The notes below the pieces were generated by a model that saw only the letters and a program-made list of their open reading frames with translations, searched no databases and was not told where the DNA came from. The translations under genes were made by a program, and so were the position numbers. This document shows positions 1-15,256 of a stretch of DNA of 64,000 nt, one piece after another (the stretch's first letter is position 1; every line of letters starts with the position of its first letter). The stretch is from Glandiceps talaboti (Eukaryota > Hemichordata > Enteropneusta > Spengelidae), in contig NC_135568.1 in NCBI RefSeq assembly GCF_964340395.1, positions 7,420,579 to 7,484,578 of the forward strand, read 5' to 3'.

Positions 1-62
1 CACAACACAACACAACACAACACAACACAACACAACACAACACAACACAACACAACACAACA
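1..62. repeat. (CACAA)n microsatellite
   Basis: Perfect pentanucleotide tandem CACAA from the first base of the window, about 12 copies. It probably continues upstream beyond the window edge. Confidence 0.97.
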
Positions 63-1628
63 AAATTGAAGTTGATAATATCTTCATTGCTTTATAGTGC
101 ATTAAGTCTAAATACATCAAAACCATAAGTGTCAACCAAAGAATTGATTTATTGAGTAGATTTTGATAAGAACTATGATCCGAAGTTGGACTCCGAATTA
201 GTATAGTTGCTAAGACAACATACTAATTGCCTTCATTATTTTCTCTGATTATGTCTTCAGTTGATCTTATCTGCAATTTGGTCAGAATAAAGTACTGCAT
301 TTGAACTTCATTTGTTATAAGCTTCAACTTTGGCAAAATTATGCATTGCCTGTAACTAAAATACTAGCGGTTTCATGAAGATTAAAGTTTAAAAAATATT
401 ATTTTCCGGTTGCGGTTGGTCACAGTCTGGGCGTCCTTCTATCGGCTTCGGTTGCAGCACTAAGTACAATCATCAGCACCCTATATGAACAAAATTCCCT
501 TATATTTAGTACACTTTTAATTCCATGAACGTCATCAAAATGTGTAGGTCTTAGTAGCAGACACGTCACCTCAAGTACATTGCTTCTGTGTGACAAACTA
601 ATGAACTTGTATTTGTTTTATTAACATTTGACTTGGACGGTAAAGATCGGCGTAAAATATATAGACACTAACAGAAAGGTCATATCAGGAGAACGATGTC
701 ATCTTGTAGTATAGGAATAGACACTTGAATAAAATCTCTATGTTCCAGAGCTGCTACACAATTTTTGATTTTTACACCCTATACGGTCACCATTCAGTCA
801 AAAGTCAAGGCCTTAAACATGCAACTGACGGCGCCTGGGACCATTTCTGCATATGACTGACTGTATGTTTGGAGGTGGAGAACTTGTGATGACTGGCAAG
901 TAATCACCAAAATATAAACATTCCCTATATCTGGGTTTTTCACATGCAAATGCCGCATATTTGAATAATCCTGAATGACACACAATCTAAGCAGCTGTTT
1001 GCAGGGGAATTTGTCTCATTTGGAGAGGTTTTTTCATTCTATGAAACAAACAGACTGATTTTCAACTAATTTGTGTACCAAGTTACCTACGACATTCACA
1101 AACAATTTGTACATGATACATGATATGACCTGTGTGTTTCTCGGAGCACAGAAAAAAGTCTGAAAGATTAGCCATAATCCTCTATATATATCACAGTTCT
1201 GTAGGAAGCTTACACCTTATAATATTGGGTTTAGAATTTAAATGGAATCTCTCTGTAGTCCAGTTTCTTAGTTATGCAGTAAGTCATGTTAACTTCAATT
1301 ATGGCTTAATTTTGGTAATTTGCCCTGAAGGTCAATGTCAATTGCTAAGTCTTAAAAGAAAGCTTATGCCTGATAGTATGGGGGTAGACAGAATGGAGTC
1401 TCTATATTTTACAGTAGTTGACGTATGGAGTAAGAGTTGATTATTATCTACTAATATGACCAGTCAAATTTGAATATGTGACGTGCATAAGTCCCACACC
1501 ATATGCCACCATTGTGTTAGGTTAAATAAAATTGGATATTGCATGTCTTAGAAATAGACTGTATTAGGGACGGTCAGATGGAATCCCCCTCCCCTTTAGT
1601 GGACTAATAAACATGCAATATAACTTAC
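63..1628. other. Non-coding stretch, probably ErbB intron
   Basis: I see no recognisable exon here. Because the ErbB-type exons at 1629-2148 read on the minus strand, this segment lies downstream of them and is probably intron before the rest of domain IV, the membrane segment and the kinase. A long open stretch on the minus strand around 800-990 has no similarity I recognise and is not called. Confidence 0.5.
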
Positions 1629-2366
<738 letters not shown>

Positions 2367-2422
2367 CTCGGTGAGTATCAATCTGCTAAGACAGTGCTCT
2401 ATACCGCAGTGGCAGAGCGTAA

Positions 2423-2557
2423 TAGTTTTGGTAGTACTGGAACTCTTTCTTGGTTGTAACTCGGAGTTTCACGCATTGCGTGATGTTGTCTGATGATCGC
2501 GCAATGCGTGAAACTCCGAGTTACAACCAAGAAAGAGTTCCAGTACTACCAAAACTA
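2423..2557. repeat. Perfect 58-bp inverted repeat (foldback element)
   Basis: Arms 2423-2480 and 2500-2557 are exact reverse complements, separated by a 19-nt loop. The right arm ends directly in a TA tract, so the unit looks inserted into, or captured between, TA repeats. No coding capacity; a small MITE or foldback remnant is the simplest reading. 2366-2422 is unique sequence. Confidence 0.9.
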
Positions 2558-2577
2558 TATATATATATATATATATT

Positions 2578-3840
2578 CTAGTAATCAAGATGATTTTAAC
2601 TTCAATATTATTGTACACTTATTATTTAATATAATGCTTCAGGATATATATGAATAATTGTATGGTAAATGTTGACAATGATGTCTTAATTGTTTATTTG
2701 GACTATGAGGCTCAATAACTGTTCATGAGCATGTAGCAAAATACATTATTACTTACAACATAACTGTTTATATGGGAAGTAACAATACCCTATTTAAGAT
2801 GGAACAGTACAACCATAATTATGTGGCACAAAACATGCATATCAAAGTAATTAATTTGCATAGTTTAGGTACTTTTCGCCATACCAACAGGTCAAGTTCT
2901 CGCACACAGTTACAGGCACAATGAACTATGATGTGATGAATCCTTGATTGAAATCTACGTATTAATTACCTAGATCTTCCCGTGTCTTAAACTATTATCT
3001 TGATGTGCACATACATATATATATAATGAGATATATAATCAAGTGTCAAGTACTGAGTCAAAACGATCTCCTCAATGTTATTGGTTTATACAGCGACCTT
3101 TAAAAATAATCATTACAAGATGGTCAATAAATTTACAATTATTAGAGAAATTCAAGTCATTGACAATGAATGACAAGCCTTTAGATTTACATAACACAGT
3201 ATATATCAGACCCGTATGTTACTATCTTTGTCAACTTTTGAGCGAAATACATCAATGACCAGTGTGGCCATTCCCACAGGCTTGAGAATTTGGTCAACCC
3301 ATTTCGAAGAAAAAACTCTAAGCATAATGGGCCTAACGATTAAAACCACACGTTAGACAATCGTCGTGGCTTTGGGTGTATACGTACTAAGCAGTCACTG
3401 TTATTGTTACATCCACATTTCAGGAAAACTTAAGTTAAATCACATCCTATAGGGATAGCACGTTCTATTGACAGAAACGAGCATGTTGATATACGGCATT
3501 GTGATTAGGCGAACACAGCCATACTGTTGTTTATTGAAGTCACAGTCAGAACTGGACGCTTCAATTATGAAATCAATTGAAAAATTTCATTCTCAATTAA
3601 TTAAAAATAGCAAAATAAGCAGATAAAATGTTACTTTAGCCTTATACATATATTTGGCCGATGAAAACATGATTAGGGCTGGTGTAATAATTAAAAGTGG
3701 TCGCTTTTTCTTAGTGGACTACAGTATTCAAAGCGATATTTGTACGCTATATAATTCATATTGTTTACTCTTAATTGGTTAGTGAACATGTTCTATTAGA
3801 TAACTGTCCCTTGAGCATCTTTTAAATTTGAACTCTACGG
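2578..3840. other. Intergenic or intronic, no gene seen
   Basis: AT-rich sequence without a recognisable exon, RNA gene or repeat family. A 71-codon plus-strand ORF near 3043-3258 has no recognisable similarity and no splice context, and is not called. Confidence 0.5.
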
Positions 3841-3845
3841 TGTTT

Positions 3846-3898
3846 CGCGCGCGCGCGTGTGTGTGTGCATGTGTATGTGTGTGTATGTGTGTGTGTAC
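3846..3898. repeat. (CG)n(TG)n microsatellite
   Basis: Alternating purine-pyrimidine tract: CG repeats passing into TG/TATG repeats, a Z-DNA-prone type. Confidence 0.85.
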
Positions 3899-3937
3899 TA
3901 ACGATGCAAGTTAATTATCAACGAGAACGTAAATTCA

Positions 3938-4857
<920 letters not shown>

Positions 4858-5091
4858 TCAACTATTTTTACACTATTGGAATACCCTTCGCATTGAATGT
4901 ATTCATTCGTCCATCATATGCTTCTCTTGTGTACTGGTTGATGAAATGGAAGTCTATTTGAATATCTAATTGCGTGAGAAACGTCACTTCCGCGTTTCTC
5001 AACAAGGTTGTTCTAGGACGTACCGTTGTTGCTACTGAGAAAGATGCAATGTTGTGTTGTCTACAGTTGGTATGTTCATATGTGATATTAA

Positions 5092-6560
<1,469 letters not shown>

Positions 6561-7998
6561 TAGCTGCCAAAGTTATGGTATATGTAATCTCAACAGGTAT
6601 GTGGTGTACAATAATAATACTACTGTGATAGACAGACTTTACAGGTACTCTATAAACCCTTCATATCAAATCCATCCATCTGCACTATTATATCATGGCT
6701 TCCTCATTTTCACTGTATTTATACGTTATCGCTTCCAAATCGTCACGTATACTTGGAAATCACGCCCGCCCTATTTCCACTGTACTTACTTACCTGTCAT
6801 AGCCTTTCCATCTTCACTACAGCAATATATCACAACTTCTCCCCATCTCCATGTTCACTGTATGAAGACTGCAGCTGTCTAATTCAATAAATACAGACCG
6901 AGTTAGATAGCAGAATTCATTGGATTAACTACACACAAAAGTCACGTGATTGAGATAATCTGAATAGTTTTCATTTTAGTTTGCATACATTATTAACGTC
7001 AATCACTAACTCATCTTTTTTTTTAGATTTTAATTAATATGTCGACATTATTATTTTCTTATAATTCATATATTTCTCAAGTAATATTGTATTCATTATA
7101 TACGCATGTCATTAACCTCAGACCGCTTTTGGTAGTCTGAACCTTAACCTTTGACCCTCAATCACTTACCAAACCTTTTTTTATTATTCATTTTTACACA
7201 GAATATTAGCACCGTTTTTTTCAACAACTCAGAAATGTATTAGTGGATATTTTTCATAGTTACACTGACGCTATACTAGAGTGTGGTGCTACGGTGCAGA
7301 ATTATTTCTGGCTTTCATTCACGTCGCCTGCCAGAGGTCCCTGGACTACCGCATTGGCAATTTGGAAAAATCCCCGTACTACAGTGGGAAATACGGAAAA
7401 CAATCCTGGACTGTCCCATGCAGTGTCAATCATGGACAAATTCATCACTCCCTTGACATTGAAAAAACCTCATCTTATCTCAAGTTGTTATTAAGAAAGA
7501 ACGGTTCATCCTATATACCGTACGTCACACGTTCATCATGACATGCTGTAGAGTAGACGTACTCATGAGATTACGGGACTGCGAAGCCATTACCTTAGAT
7601 ATGGGGTACATGTAATAAATTGTGAAAGGAGAATGACAGTACATTTTCAACTATAACATTATCTTTGTATGTTCATTTATTCGTTTCATCATGAATGCGC
7701 CACAAAAGTGAAACTTTGTAAAGGAATATTAGCAAATCAAACATGAATATTAGTCAAAACAATACAAATATCTTTAATATATGCACAGACTGATAAAGGA
7801 TGTCGTATGCAATATGTGTATACGCTATAGATGACATGGTAAGTACACCTTGCGGAAAAAGATATTGCACTTGTAATCGGATAGTCCTCACTGTACTTGT
7901 TTTTCATATTTATCTTTATTTTGTAAAAGAAACAGTTGCCAACTGGTAGACTTTTTGTAATAGCGAACTTTCTGAAGGATTTAAACCCTAAAGAGGTA
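6561..7998. other. Downstream of INAFM-like exon; probable 3' UTR or intergenic
   Basis: A CAG|GTATGT donor at about 6595 follows the putative last coding exon, so a 3' UTR intron is possible. The 7243-7541 segment is unusually free of stops in two frames and of more even base composition, but I recognise nothing in either translation. An AATAAA-like signal lies near 7614. Confidence 0.4.
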
Positions 7999-8397
7999 GT
8001 TTGATTAGTTCAAATGAATTTATGTGAAGGTGTATTTATACAAATTTGATTAGTTCATCTGAACCCACCTGGAGTTGTATTTATAACGTGTGCTGTGATT
8101 GGCTCACATGAAGCATCCTGGAAATGGATTTATAATGAATGTGTATTTTGATTGGCTCACATGAACCAATCGGGGAGATGTATTTATGACACGTGTTTGA
8201 TTAGTTCACATGAATCCACCTGGAGGCTTATTTATATAACATGTATATTTATCTGAACCACATCGGAGATGAATTTATAACGTGCATTTTGACTGATTCA
8301 TACGGACCCGTCTAGAGATGTATTTATAAGGCGTGTTTTGATTGGTTCACATTAACCCACCTAGGGTATATCTATAACGTGTATTTTGATTGTTTCG
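7999..8397. repeat. Degenerate 50-60-bp minisatellite, about 7 copies
   Basis: Units share TTGATTRGTTCACATGAACC, then CACCTGGAG, then TGTATTTATAACGTG. Copies differ by substitutions and short indels, so the array is old. Each unit carries an ATTGG (CCAAT-complement) and a TATTTATA motif. Confidence 0.85.
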
Positions 8398-9099
8398 TAG
8401 CGGATTATTTCAGAAATAAATTTTTGACGTTGCCAAAATTATATGTATATTGGTTAAAATTGGACGTCGGATAAATGAAGTGTATGCGACATATATTTGA
8501 CAGAGTAGATTTTTTCCCTTGCGAACATTTCTTTAAAAGTGGATACTGTTAAGTGTTACTTTTGTAAGTTATTATGAATTGCATAGTAATAATAAAACAA
8601 ACTATTTTACAATCTTGAAAAATCGTTTACAACAAATGTTTCCATTCTTTCAAAATAGCAACAAAAGTTCTCCGACATTTTTTTTTTCAAATCATGCTTG
8701 TGACGATTTGATACACACAAAGCATCATTTGAGTAAAAAATCATATGTTTAGTGATACCTTAAGTGTTTACTACAATTGGTGACATCAATTTTTTTCAAT
8801 TTTTGTGAAAAGTAATTGTGAAATTGTAAGAAAACCTTGCCCCACAGCAAGTTCTGCATGTCGTAAGGGCTACATAATTTATTTTGTGTATGTACATTTT
8901 ACGTTTACCGTTTTTACGAATAGCTTACAATTCGTTGTTATTTGGGGATGAATTAATTGAAATAAAATGTAACCCGACATGTAATGTGAAAAAAGGTATG
9001 AAATAAATATTGTAATATTAGTTGAAAGAACCGCATTTGTCTGTAGTCCCGTCAAAATGTAATCATTCGCCTGCTGTTCAGTTACATTACTGGTATTAT

Positions 9100-9365
9100 T
9101 GACTTACACTGGCTACCAGACCGACTTGAAATAGACTAATCACCACTAACCGCCCACGTTTCCGTATTTGACTGAATTAATACAGTAGGGGTTCCAAAAT
9201 TATATCTTCCTTCTGCGGAAAAAGTTTATTAGATCGATCATACGCTACTTTCTATATAAATTCATGTCTATGTTGAACTCACTGCCTATAGAAACTCGAA
9301 ATGAAATGTATAGACTGCTGACAGTAATAAACGTGCCTCGTTTTTGACACAATTATCAAGAAGTG
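9100..9365 (+). mobile_element. Decayed LINE fragment (3' end of reverse transcriptase ORF)
   Basis: Short peptide blocks in changing frames match the end of many non-LTR retrotransposon ORF2 proteins: LHWLPDRLEID (usual LHWLP-x4-I), then PYLTELIQ, then LNSLPIETRNEM (usual W-N-x-LP-x2-R). Order and spacing are right, but at least two frame changes and several stops separate them, so it is a dead fragment of about 270 bp. Family (CR1, L2 or Jockey-like) cannot be fixed. Confidence 0.5.
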
Positions 9366-11040
9366 CTTGAATTTACTCCACATGAAGCGACAGCGCTAAC
9401 ACACAGCCATGTTCATTAACAAAAAATATCATTAAAAAATGAAATTTAAAAAAAAATGAAATTAAAAAAATCCACCAAAATGATCTTCTAAAACTGCAAA
9501 CCATCCAATAATCAGAAAGCATATGTAAATTAATGCGTTCATATACGTACTGGAAATTAGCTGTCATGTTTTACTTGCACAGTTTTGTGTATTTTTTTTT
9601 TTACAAAATGTAGACATAGTTTAATAGCACTGAAATTGAGTTCACGAGTCTGGTCAATTTCATCTCCTCTGTTTAAATAAATCAACCTAGAATGACACCT
9701 TGAGGAGTATATCTAACAATTATCAAAATAAACTGTAATGAGAAATTCACAACTATGCTGAGCGAATTACACCCAGTGGACCATAGCCTGGCAATTAGTG
9801 CCTAGATGAAATGTATACTTTTTCGATCAACAAATTACTTGGGTGGGTATGTAATGACAGACTACTAAATGCATACGTGTTCTCACACTGACGCCATCAC
9901 AATAAATCTGTCAATCATTCTGACGTAGCTTTTAATACCCAATTGTTAACCTTTAAAGCTGAGCCACTCCAGGAAAGGAGTCATTTATATAAACCATGGG
10001 TTCTAGAGAGTCATTTCACGATTTTGAATAACCTACAATTATTTACAATTGCAGAAGAAAAAAAAAACAAGTTGGATCATACGCGTTTCATTGTTACAGT
10101 ATGGTATCTTTACTGTGGGACAGTGCATACTTGAGGATTGTCGCTAGAAATATTACTGCATTGGGCTCAGTTCGTAAATAAGAAAGCTTGAGACCGTATA
10201 ATTTACGTGCGAAAATAGATGACAGTCGTATAAATAGTACCGATTAATTACAATATCCCAAGGACAGCGGAGTGGGTCATTGAACGAATAATTTGGAATA
10301 TAAAGTGTAGTGGCTCACAGTTACGTTATAACGGTTCCTATTCGGACGGCGTCTTCCGCTTCTTCCCCCGAAGAATGGTTAGATCTATTCACGGCCGGTC
10401 GACGACTTTATACCCTTACTGACAGCGACGTTGACAATGATATGATACGAAACTCTCACATACTTCGAAGTAGAGCAACTGCCTGCCACCACATGTACAT
10501 GCCGACGAACTGCTCACATTTACCACTCTTCGAGGCTGATGTACGCTATAGAACAGTTGTAAATGACTGACTTCTCGCACAATTGAAATGGAATGAATGA
10601 CTGTCGACCACGTTGCGACCTGCGAGTTGAATTTTAAGATACTCGTACAGGTGGATACGGAACACATGATAGGTTGATAACTTACAGTAGAATACTAGTA
10701 AATGTACATGAATAGTAATAGAAAACAAAAGCATAAAATAAAGACAAGTGAGGGCGCTATCAATATATCACGGCTACGCTACGTCTACATATACCTTACT
10801 ACAAACTATAGTTCTTCGTTTATTTCTCATAACTGATTCAAAGATATATCACCACCACACGTAGAAATTTTAATTTTCCCCACAATGCTGTAGAATAATA
10901 TTACAAAGTGGTATAAAGTGGCCACCGTGTGGTATGCACTTCAGAATGGTAATAAAGAAAACAAACTACCGAGAGATATTTGTAAGCAGCTCTCTGAAAA
11001 TGAAGATCAACTCGTGCTGATGCTGAAAGAGCGGAAATTA
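9366..11040. other. Intergenic, no gene seen
   Basis: Nothing recognisable. 10310-10570 is a relatively GC- and CpG-rich 86-codon plus-strand ORF (starts MAHSYVITVP) without a recognised domain or flanking consensus splice sites. It could be an orphan exon or chance, and is left uncalled. Confidence 0.4.
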
Positions 11041-11045
11041 TTTAC

Positions 11046-11192
11046 GTGTATGGGTATTTGTATGTGTATGTGTATGTATGTATGTGTATGTGTATGTGTA
11101 TGTGTATGTATGTATGTATGTATGTATGTATGTATGTATGTATGTATGTATGTATGTGTGTATGTATGTATGTATGTATGTGTATGTATGTA

Positions 11193-11241
<49 letters not shown>

Positions 11242-11248
11242 GTATGTA

Positions 11249-11291
<43 letters not shown>

Positions 11292-11298
11292 GTATGTA

Positions 11299-11341
<43 letters not shown>

Positions 11342-11529
11342 GTGCATGTATGTATGTGTGTGTATGTGTGTGTATGTGTATGTGTATGTTTGTATGTATG
11401 TATGTATGTATGTATGTATGTATGTATGTATGTATGTATGTATGTATGTATGTATGTATGTATGTATGTATGTATGTATGTATGTATGTATGTGTGTGTG
11501 TATGTATGCATGTACGTACGTACGTACGT

Positions 11530-11563
<34 letters not shown>
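11046..11563. repeat. (TATG)n/(TG)n compound microsatellite, about 0.5 kb
   Basis: TATG, TGTATG, TACG and TG arrays in succession. The long Cys/Met/Tyr/Val or His/Thr/Ile/Tyr open frames on both strands are repeat artefacts. Confidence 0.97.
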
Positions 11564-11565
<2 letters not shown>

Positions 11566-11783
11566 CAGTCTGTCTGGTTGTCTGTCTATGGAGAACGTGT
11601 GTGTATTTTATTTCCAATATAAAATATTTATTTTATATTCGATGCCTACCGTTATTACAACACATTAATTAATACATAGTTAGTCATTTCCCACGTGATT
11701 TGTTTTAAAAGGGTAACAATATCAACGGTCAACGCAAAGGCAACATTATTCTAAGTCTCGGGAGTTCAAGTGCTAAAGTGACA

Positions 11784-11798
11784 ACGACGACGACGACG

Positions 11799-11842
<44 letters not shown>
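11784..11842. repeat. (ACG)n(ACA)n trinucleotide repeat
   Basis: CGACGACGA passing into CAACAACAA repeats, about 19 triplets, non-coding context. Confidence 0.95.
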
Positions 11843-11843
<1 letters not shown>

Positions 11844-11919
11844 CATTGACAAGAGGCTATAATTACTTCAAAATGTATATTCTGATTAAACAAATTACAG
11901 CACGCTTCATGTTATTGTT

Positions 11920-12290
11920 CACTTGCTCTCTTTGATACAACAATACAAAAATCAGTCTTTAAATCATTTCAATCTATATCCCCTTGTTGTCGAAGTAGAT
12001 ACTTTGATAAATACAACTGGATCAAGGAGAATATGTAAATGGAAAAGTTTATACACTTCCAGCAAATCAGCTCTAATTCAACTAGTTTCTAAAGTTCTCA
12101 GTTTCAATATGCGTAACTAGAACTGTCCTCATAATTCAAACCACCAAGCTGCGGAATCATCCTGGTGAAACGACGCTGCACTTTTTCCAAAAACGCAATA
12201 TCCCTATTCGTATATATGTGGGGAAGACACTGGGGAAGCATAGTCAAGAGTTTGACTTACTAGTGTTTTAAAAGATAAAAACCAACCAGA
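11920..12290 (-). mobile_element. LINE fragment (C-terminal reverse transcriptase region)
   Basis: Reading the minus strand from 12290 down, the blocks are KTLVSQTLDYASPVSSPHIY, then (after one frame change) NRDIAFLEKVQRRFTRMIP, QLGGLNYEDSS, and then RADLLEVYKLF and STSTTRGYRLK. This is the classic order in CR1/L2/Jockey-like ORF2 C-termini: (L/Y)xxxLxYASPVWSP, LEKVQRRxTRMIP, RxDLxExYK, TRGHxxKL. One or two frame changes and in-frame stops near the end make it a pseudogene. It covers only about 370 bp and is 5' truncated, as usual for LINEs. Confidence 0.85.
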
Positions 12291-13042
12291 GTATTCATAG
12301 TAACTGAAATAATTCATGGTTGGCGTACATTTTTGAAAGAATAGCAATCAGCAACATCAAACAATACAGGAAATCAAATAAACCGGAAGCGTCATACATA
12401 ATATGCAAATGATATGCAAATAAAGAGGCCAGAATTTATAATATTGTGTTTAAAATGCAAAATTATACAACAGTCTACAAGTTTATAGTCTACGGGATGC
12501 CCATAAGTACATTTATACAGATATAAAGTAATCGTACAGTTCACAATGAACACAATGACATATGTTGGCAAAAATTAACATGAATTTCACACGAAACCCA
12601 AAAATCTGCCATATGCCCCCCGCACTACAAGCACAAACAGAGGACAATAGCTAAATTTTCATGCATATTCATCTTAAGGAGGGGCTTGTAAAAATAACCA
12701 CCAATGCGTTAACTAAAATGTGTGAATGACAACGTCTACACACTCATCAAACATAATTACCATAAACTGATAAGACATAGTAATGACATAAATGTGTTTG
12801 TCAACACCTGCATGCAGAGATTGAATATATTAAAGTATATATATATGCATATATGGCCCAACCCACCGCTTATCGTAATCTCAATGGAATGTCCGGTCTG
12901 AAAATGACATTCGCTAGACTGTTCACATGCGAACTTCGTTCGCTTATAGTTATAGCATCGAAAGAAAACCCGAACGTCTAGCAGCAAGACTAGCACATAC
13001 GTTGTTTACGCGTATTTGTATTACATACAATTGTTATTAGAT
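12291..13042. other. Upstream of ATP-grasp gene, no gene seen
   Basis: AT-rich with no recognisable exon. A 79-codon minus-strand ORF near 12757-12996 has no recognisable similarity. Confidence 0.4.
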
Positions 13043-13050
13043 TATAAATA
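13043..13050 (+). promoter_or_regulatory. TATA-like box upstream of the ATP-grasp gene
   Basis: TATAAATA lies 26 bp before the first ATG of the open frame. If used, transcription would begin about 30 bp downstream, at or near the first ATG codons. The working start codon may then be a later one, such as 13109 (MDSHTREE). Confidence 0.35.
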
Positions 13051-13075
13051 TCCATAATCTTAGCTTTATTGTTCC

Positions 13076-14440
13076 ATGATGCCCATGCAGGGACCAGCGA
13101 ACACAAAGAATATGGATTCACACACTAGAGAAGAAAGAGATGAAGCAAAATCGAACAAATCAGCTGTATTGGTTGTGTGTTGCGATTTTTCCGAGCACTG
13201 CACTGGATCAAGAATAGATCATATCCCAGATGATGTTAAAGAAGAATTTGATTTTTATAAAGTTAATTGGGATAGAAGTAATGAAGTGGATTTGCTTCAA
13301 TACACCGAAAAGTGTGCTGAGGTTGTACGTGATAACGGTATACAACAGGTCATTAGTATGGACGACATTGGTGCCTTAGTACATGCTGCCCTAGCAGAAA
13401 CGTTTCCCGACATCACAGGACCCTCGTTGGAGTCTGTATTACTGTCATTCCACAAGTACTACACACGTGTGTATTTGGACCCAAAAGAAGCGACTCTGAA
13501 ACACGTCATTATAGATGCGAACAAAGCAGATGAAGACACATTGAAAAACGCTCTAACTGTATTGAAAGGTGAAGGATTTCTGAAGCCATGTACTGATACT
13601 GCATCATTTGGAGTAACAAGAGTCTCATCAGTAGGTGATATACAGAATTACATCACATGGTACCAAAGTCAAGGGCATTGTATGCATAGTTTTACCATGT
13701 CATTCATGGACAAATATGCCAACACAGAAAAGTACCCGTACCTTGCAAAGAACTGTCTTATTTTGGAGGAGTATGTCAAGGACAAAAATGTGATTTGTGT
13801 AGAGGGATGCGTATTCAATGAAAAGATATACCACTTCATTATATTTGAAGTTACTTTCTGGGAAAGCCATCCTTTGGCAATGAAGGGTGAGGTGCTTCTA
13901 CATACGGTGAAGAATCCATTCCTAGCGGCAAGACTATGGGCGTTATATGATGATATAGTCGGAAAAGCTATCGCCAAAGGTTTTAACAACCAATTTTGCA
14001 ATATCGAATTTTTTCTGTTACCAAATGGTGATATCAAAGTGTTGGAGGTCAATCCCCGAATGAGCTCATCGACTTCGCCTTTAAATCGTGGCTGTATTGA
14101 AAATGGTGACCAGTGTGTAGCCTTGCTTAACATGAACAGGGGCATTGAACCAAAACCTGCCACTTCAAAGGATCTCAATGGAATGTGTGGTTTTGTTAAA
14201 ACATTTGCGTCAGGCAAAGCTGAAGATCTCTTCGATTTTGAGAAGTCAGCTGAAATCGAAGACGTCGTTCCAGTGTATAGATATGGTGACGATATATCAT
14301 TATCTGGAGAAAGGGGTACAACACTTGCTTATGTGACCATCACAGGAAGAAGTTCCAAAGGTACTATAAATGAATATATGTCTGTCACCCCGATAGCCTG
14401 GGGGGGGGGGTTACTCTTATTTGGAATATGTCCTTCTTGA
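13076..14440 (+). CDS. ATP-grasp domain enzyme, carnosine synthase-like, intronless
   Basis: A single uninterrupted 454-codon frame. Residues about 28-120 form an N-terminal alpha/beta pre-ATP-grasp region (SAVLVVCCDFS). About 135-375 is an ATP-grasp fold ending in NIEFFLLPNGDIK and LEVNPRMSSS. The acidic and amide residues E311, E324 and N326, with R328, fit the Mg-ATP ligands of the family motif E-x(n)-E-(V/I)-N-P-R. ATP-grasp ligases join a carboxylate to an amine through an acyl-phosphate; vertebrate carnosine synthase is the nearest animal family I can name, but is about twice as long. The substrate is unknown. Several ATGs lie near the start (13076, 13079, 13085, 13109); I keep the first. 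An 11-G run at 14400-14410 precedes the last 10 codons, so a length error there would change only the extreme C-terminus. No introns in an intron-rich neighbourhood suggests a retrocopy or an acquired gene. Confidence 0.8.
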   Translation: MMPMQGPANTKNMDSHTREERDEAKSNKSAVLVVCCDFSEHCTGSRIDHIPDDVKEEFDFYKVNWDRSNEVDLLQYTEKCAEVVRDNGIQQVISMDDIGALVHAALAETFPDITGPSLESVLLSFHKYYTRVYLDPKEATLKHVIIDANKADEDTLKNALTVLKGEGFLKPCTDTASFGVTRVSSVGDIQNYITWYQSQGHCMHSFTMSFMDKYANTEKYPYLAKNCLILEEYVKDKNVICVEGCVFNEKIYHFIIFEVTFWESHPLAMKGEVLLHTVKNPFLAARLWALYDDIVGKAIAKGFNNQFCNIEFFLLPNGDIKVLEVNPRMSSSTSPLNRGCIENGDQCVALLNMNRGIEPKPATSKDLNGMCGFVKTFASGKAEDLFDFEKSAEIEDVVPVYRYGDDISLSGERGTTLAYVTITGRSSKGTINEYMSVTPIAWGGGLLLFGICPS

Positions 14441-15256
14441 ATTGGTTGTCAGTATTGGTTGCATAGAGTAGCACAAGTACTAAAAATACATTTTGATATA
14501 CAAGATACCAGTCAAAAATAGTCTAGTTCCTACACAGTATCGTTACCATTTACACCTCCACTCACAGTATAGTCAAAGTCGTTACTCTAAAAGTCCTGAA
14601 CTGCAATTTAAACTTCATCCACAGCCACCCACACAGTCATTAACACCAGGGCTTTGTTAATAAATCACAAAATTCTAACCAATTGCACAGTTCCTCATAA
14701 AGTTAGTGTTTATTGGGGCAGTTATGTAATGTCTAAATATGGTATATTTTTCAGCTGAGGGTGCTACTTAATTGTACACGGTTTATGTCACTATAACAGC
14801 TGGGGTTCACTGATTGGATGAACAACTTTTTGTGCTGATTGGGGACTTTGACCAGACGTGGTTTATTCAGAAAGTCAAAAAGGGTATACATCTAGGTCAA
14901 GTGCGGTATCTTTGCTTTCCCATATTTAAAACGATTGTTTGTACTGCGTTCAACAAATTTGCGATTACTTGTATTTACAAATTACTTCCTATACGTATTG
15001 TGCAATAACAAATTTTCAGACATTATTTTTTTCGCATCTACAGTATTGAGTTACAATTAATGGAATTGTTTCTCAGAATCATTGTTTTTTTTTGTTTGCT
15101 TTTGGTTAGGTGTTCGTTAGGTAGAAAAACACAACAAAGTTAATATTTTAGTAATTAAAAATCCAACATAGATACCCGTTTTTCCGACAAAACAAATAGA
15201 CCGTAACAAGTGTAATAGATAGTGGTCCAAATCAGTAAGACATTAGTCCTGTAACA
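14441..15256. other. Downstream of ATP-grasp gene, no gene seen
   Basis: No recognised coding sequence. 14518-14570 (ATAGTCTAGTTCCTACACAG, then TTTACACCTCCACTCA) recurs at 26768-26818 with a few changes, so it belongs to an unnamed dispersed repeat. Confidence 0.5.

Noticed and set aside
794-985. Further ErbB exon
   Set aside because: An AG precedes an open stretch on the minus strand, but neither open translation has the cysteine spacing expected after CTDP.
11038-11672. Overlapping frames of up to 215 codons rich in Cys/Val/Tyr or His/Thr
   Set aside because: Tetranucleotide microsatellite; every frame is open by composition.
13669-14217. 182-codon minus-strand frame
   Set aside because: Shadow antisense to the ATP-grasp gene with no recognisable domain.
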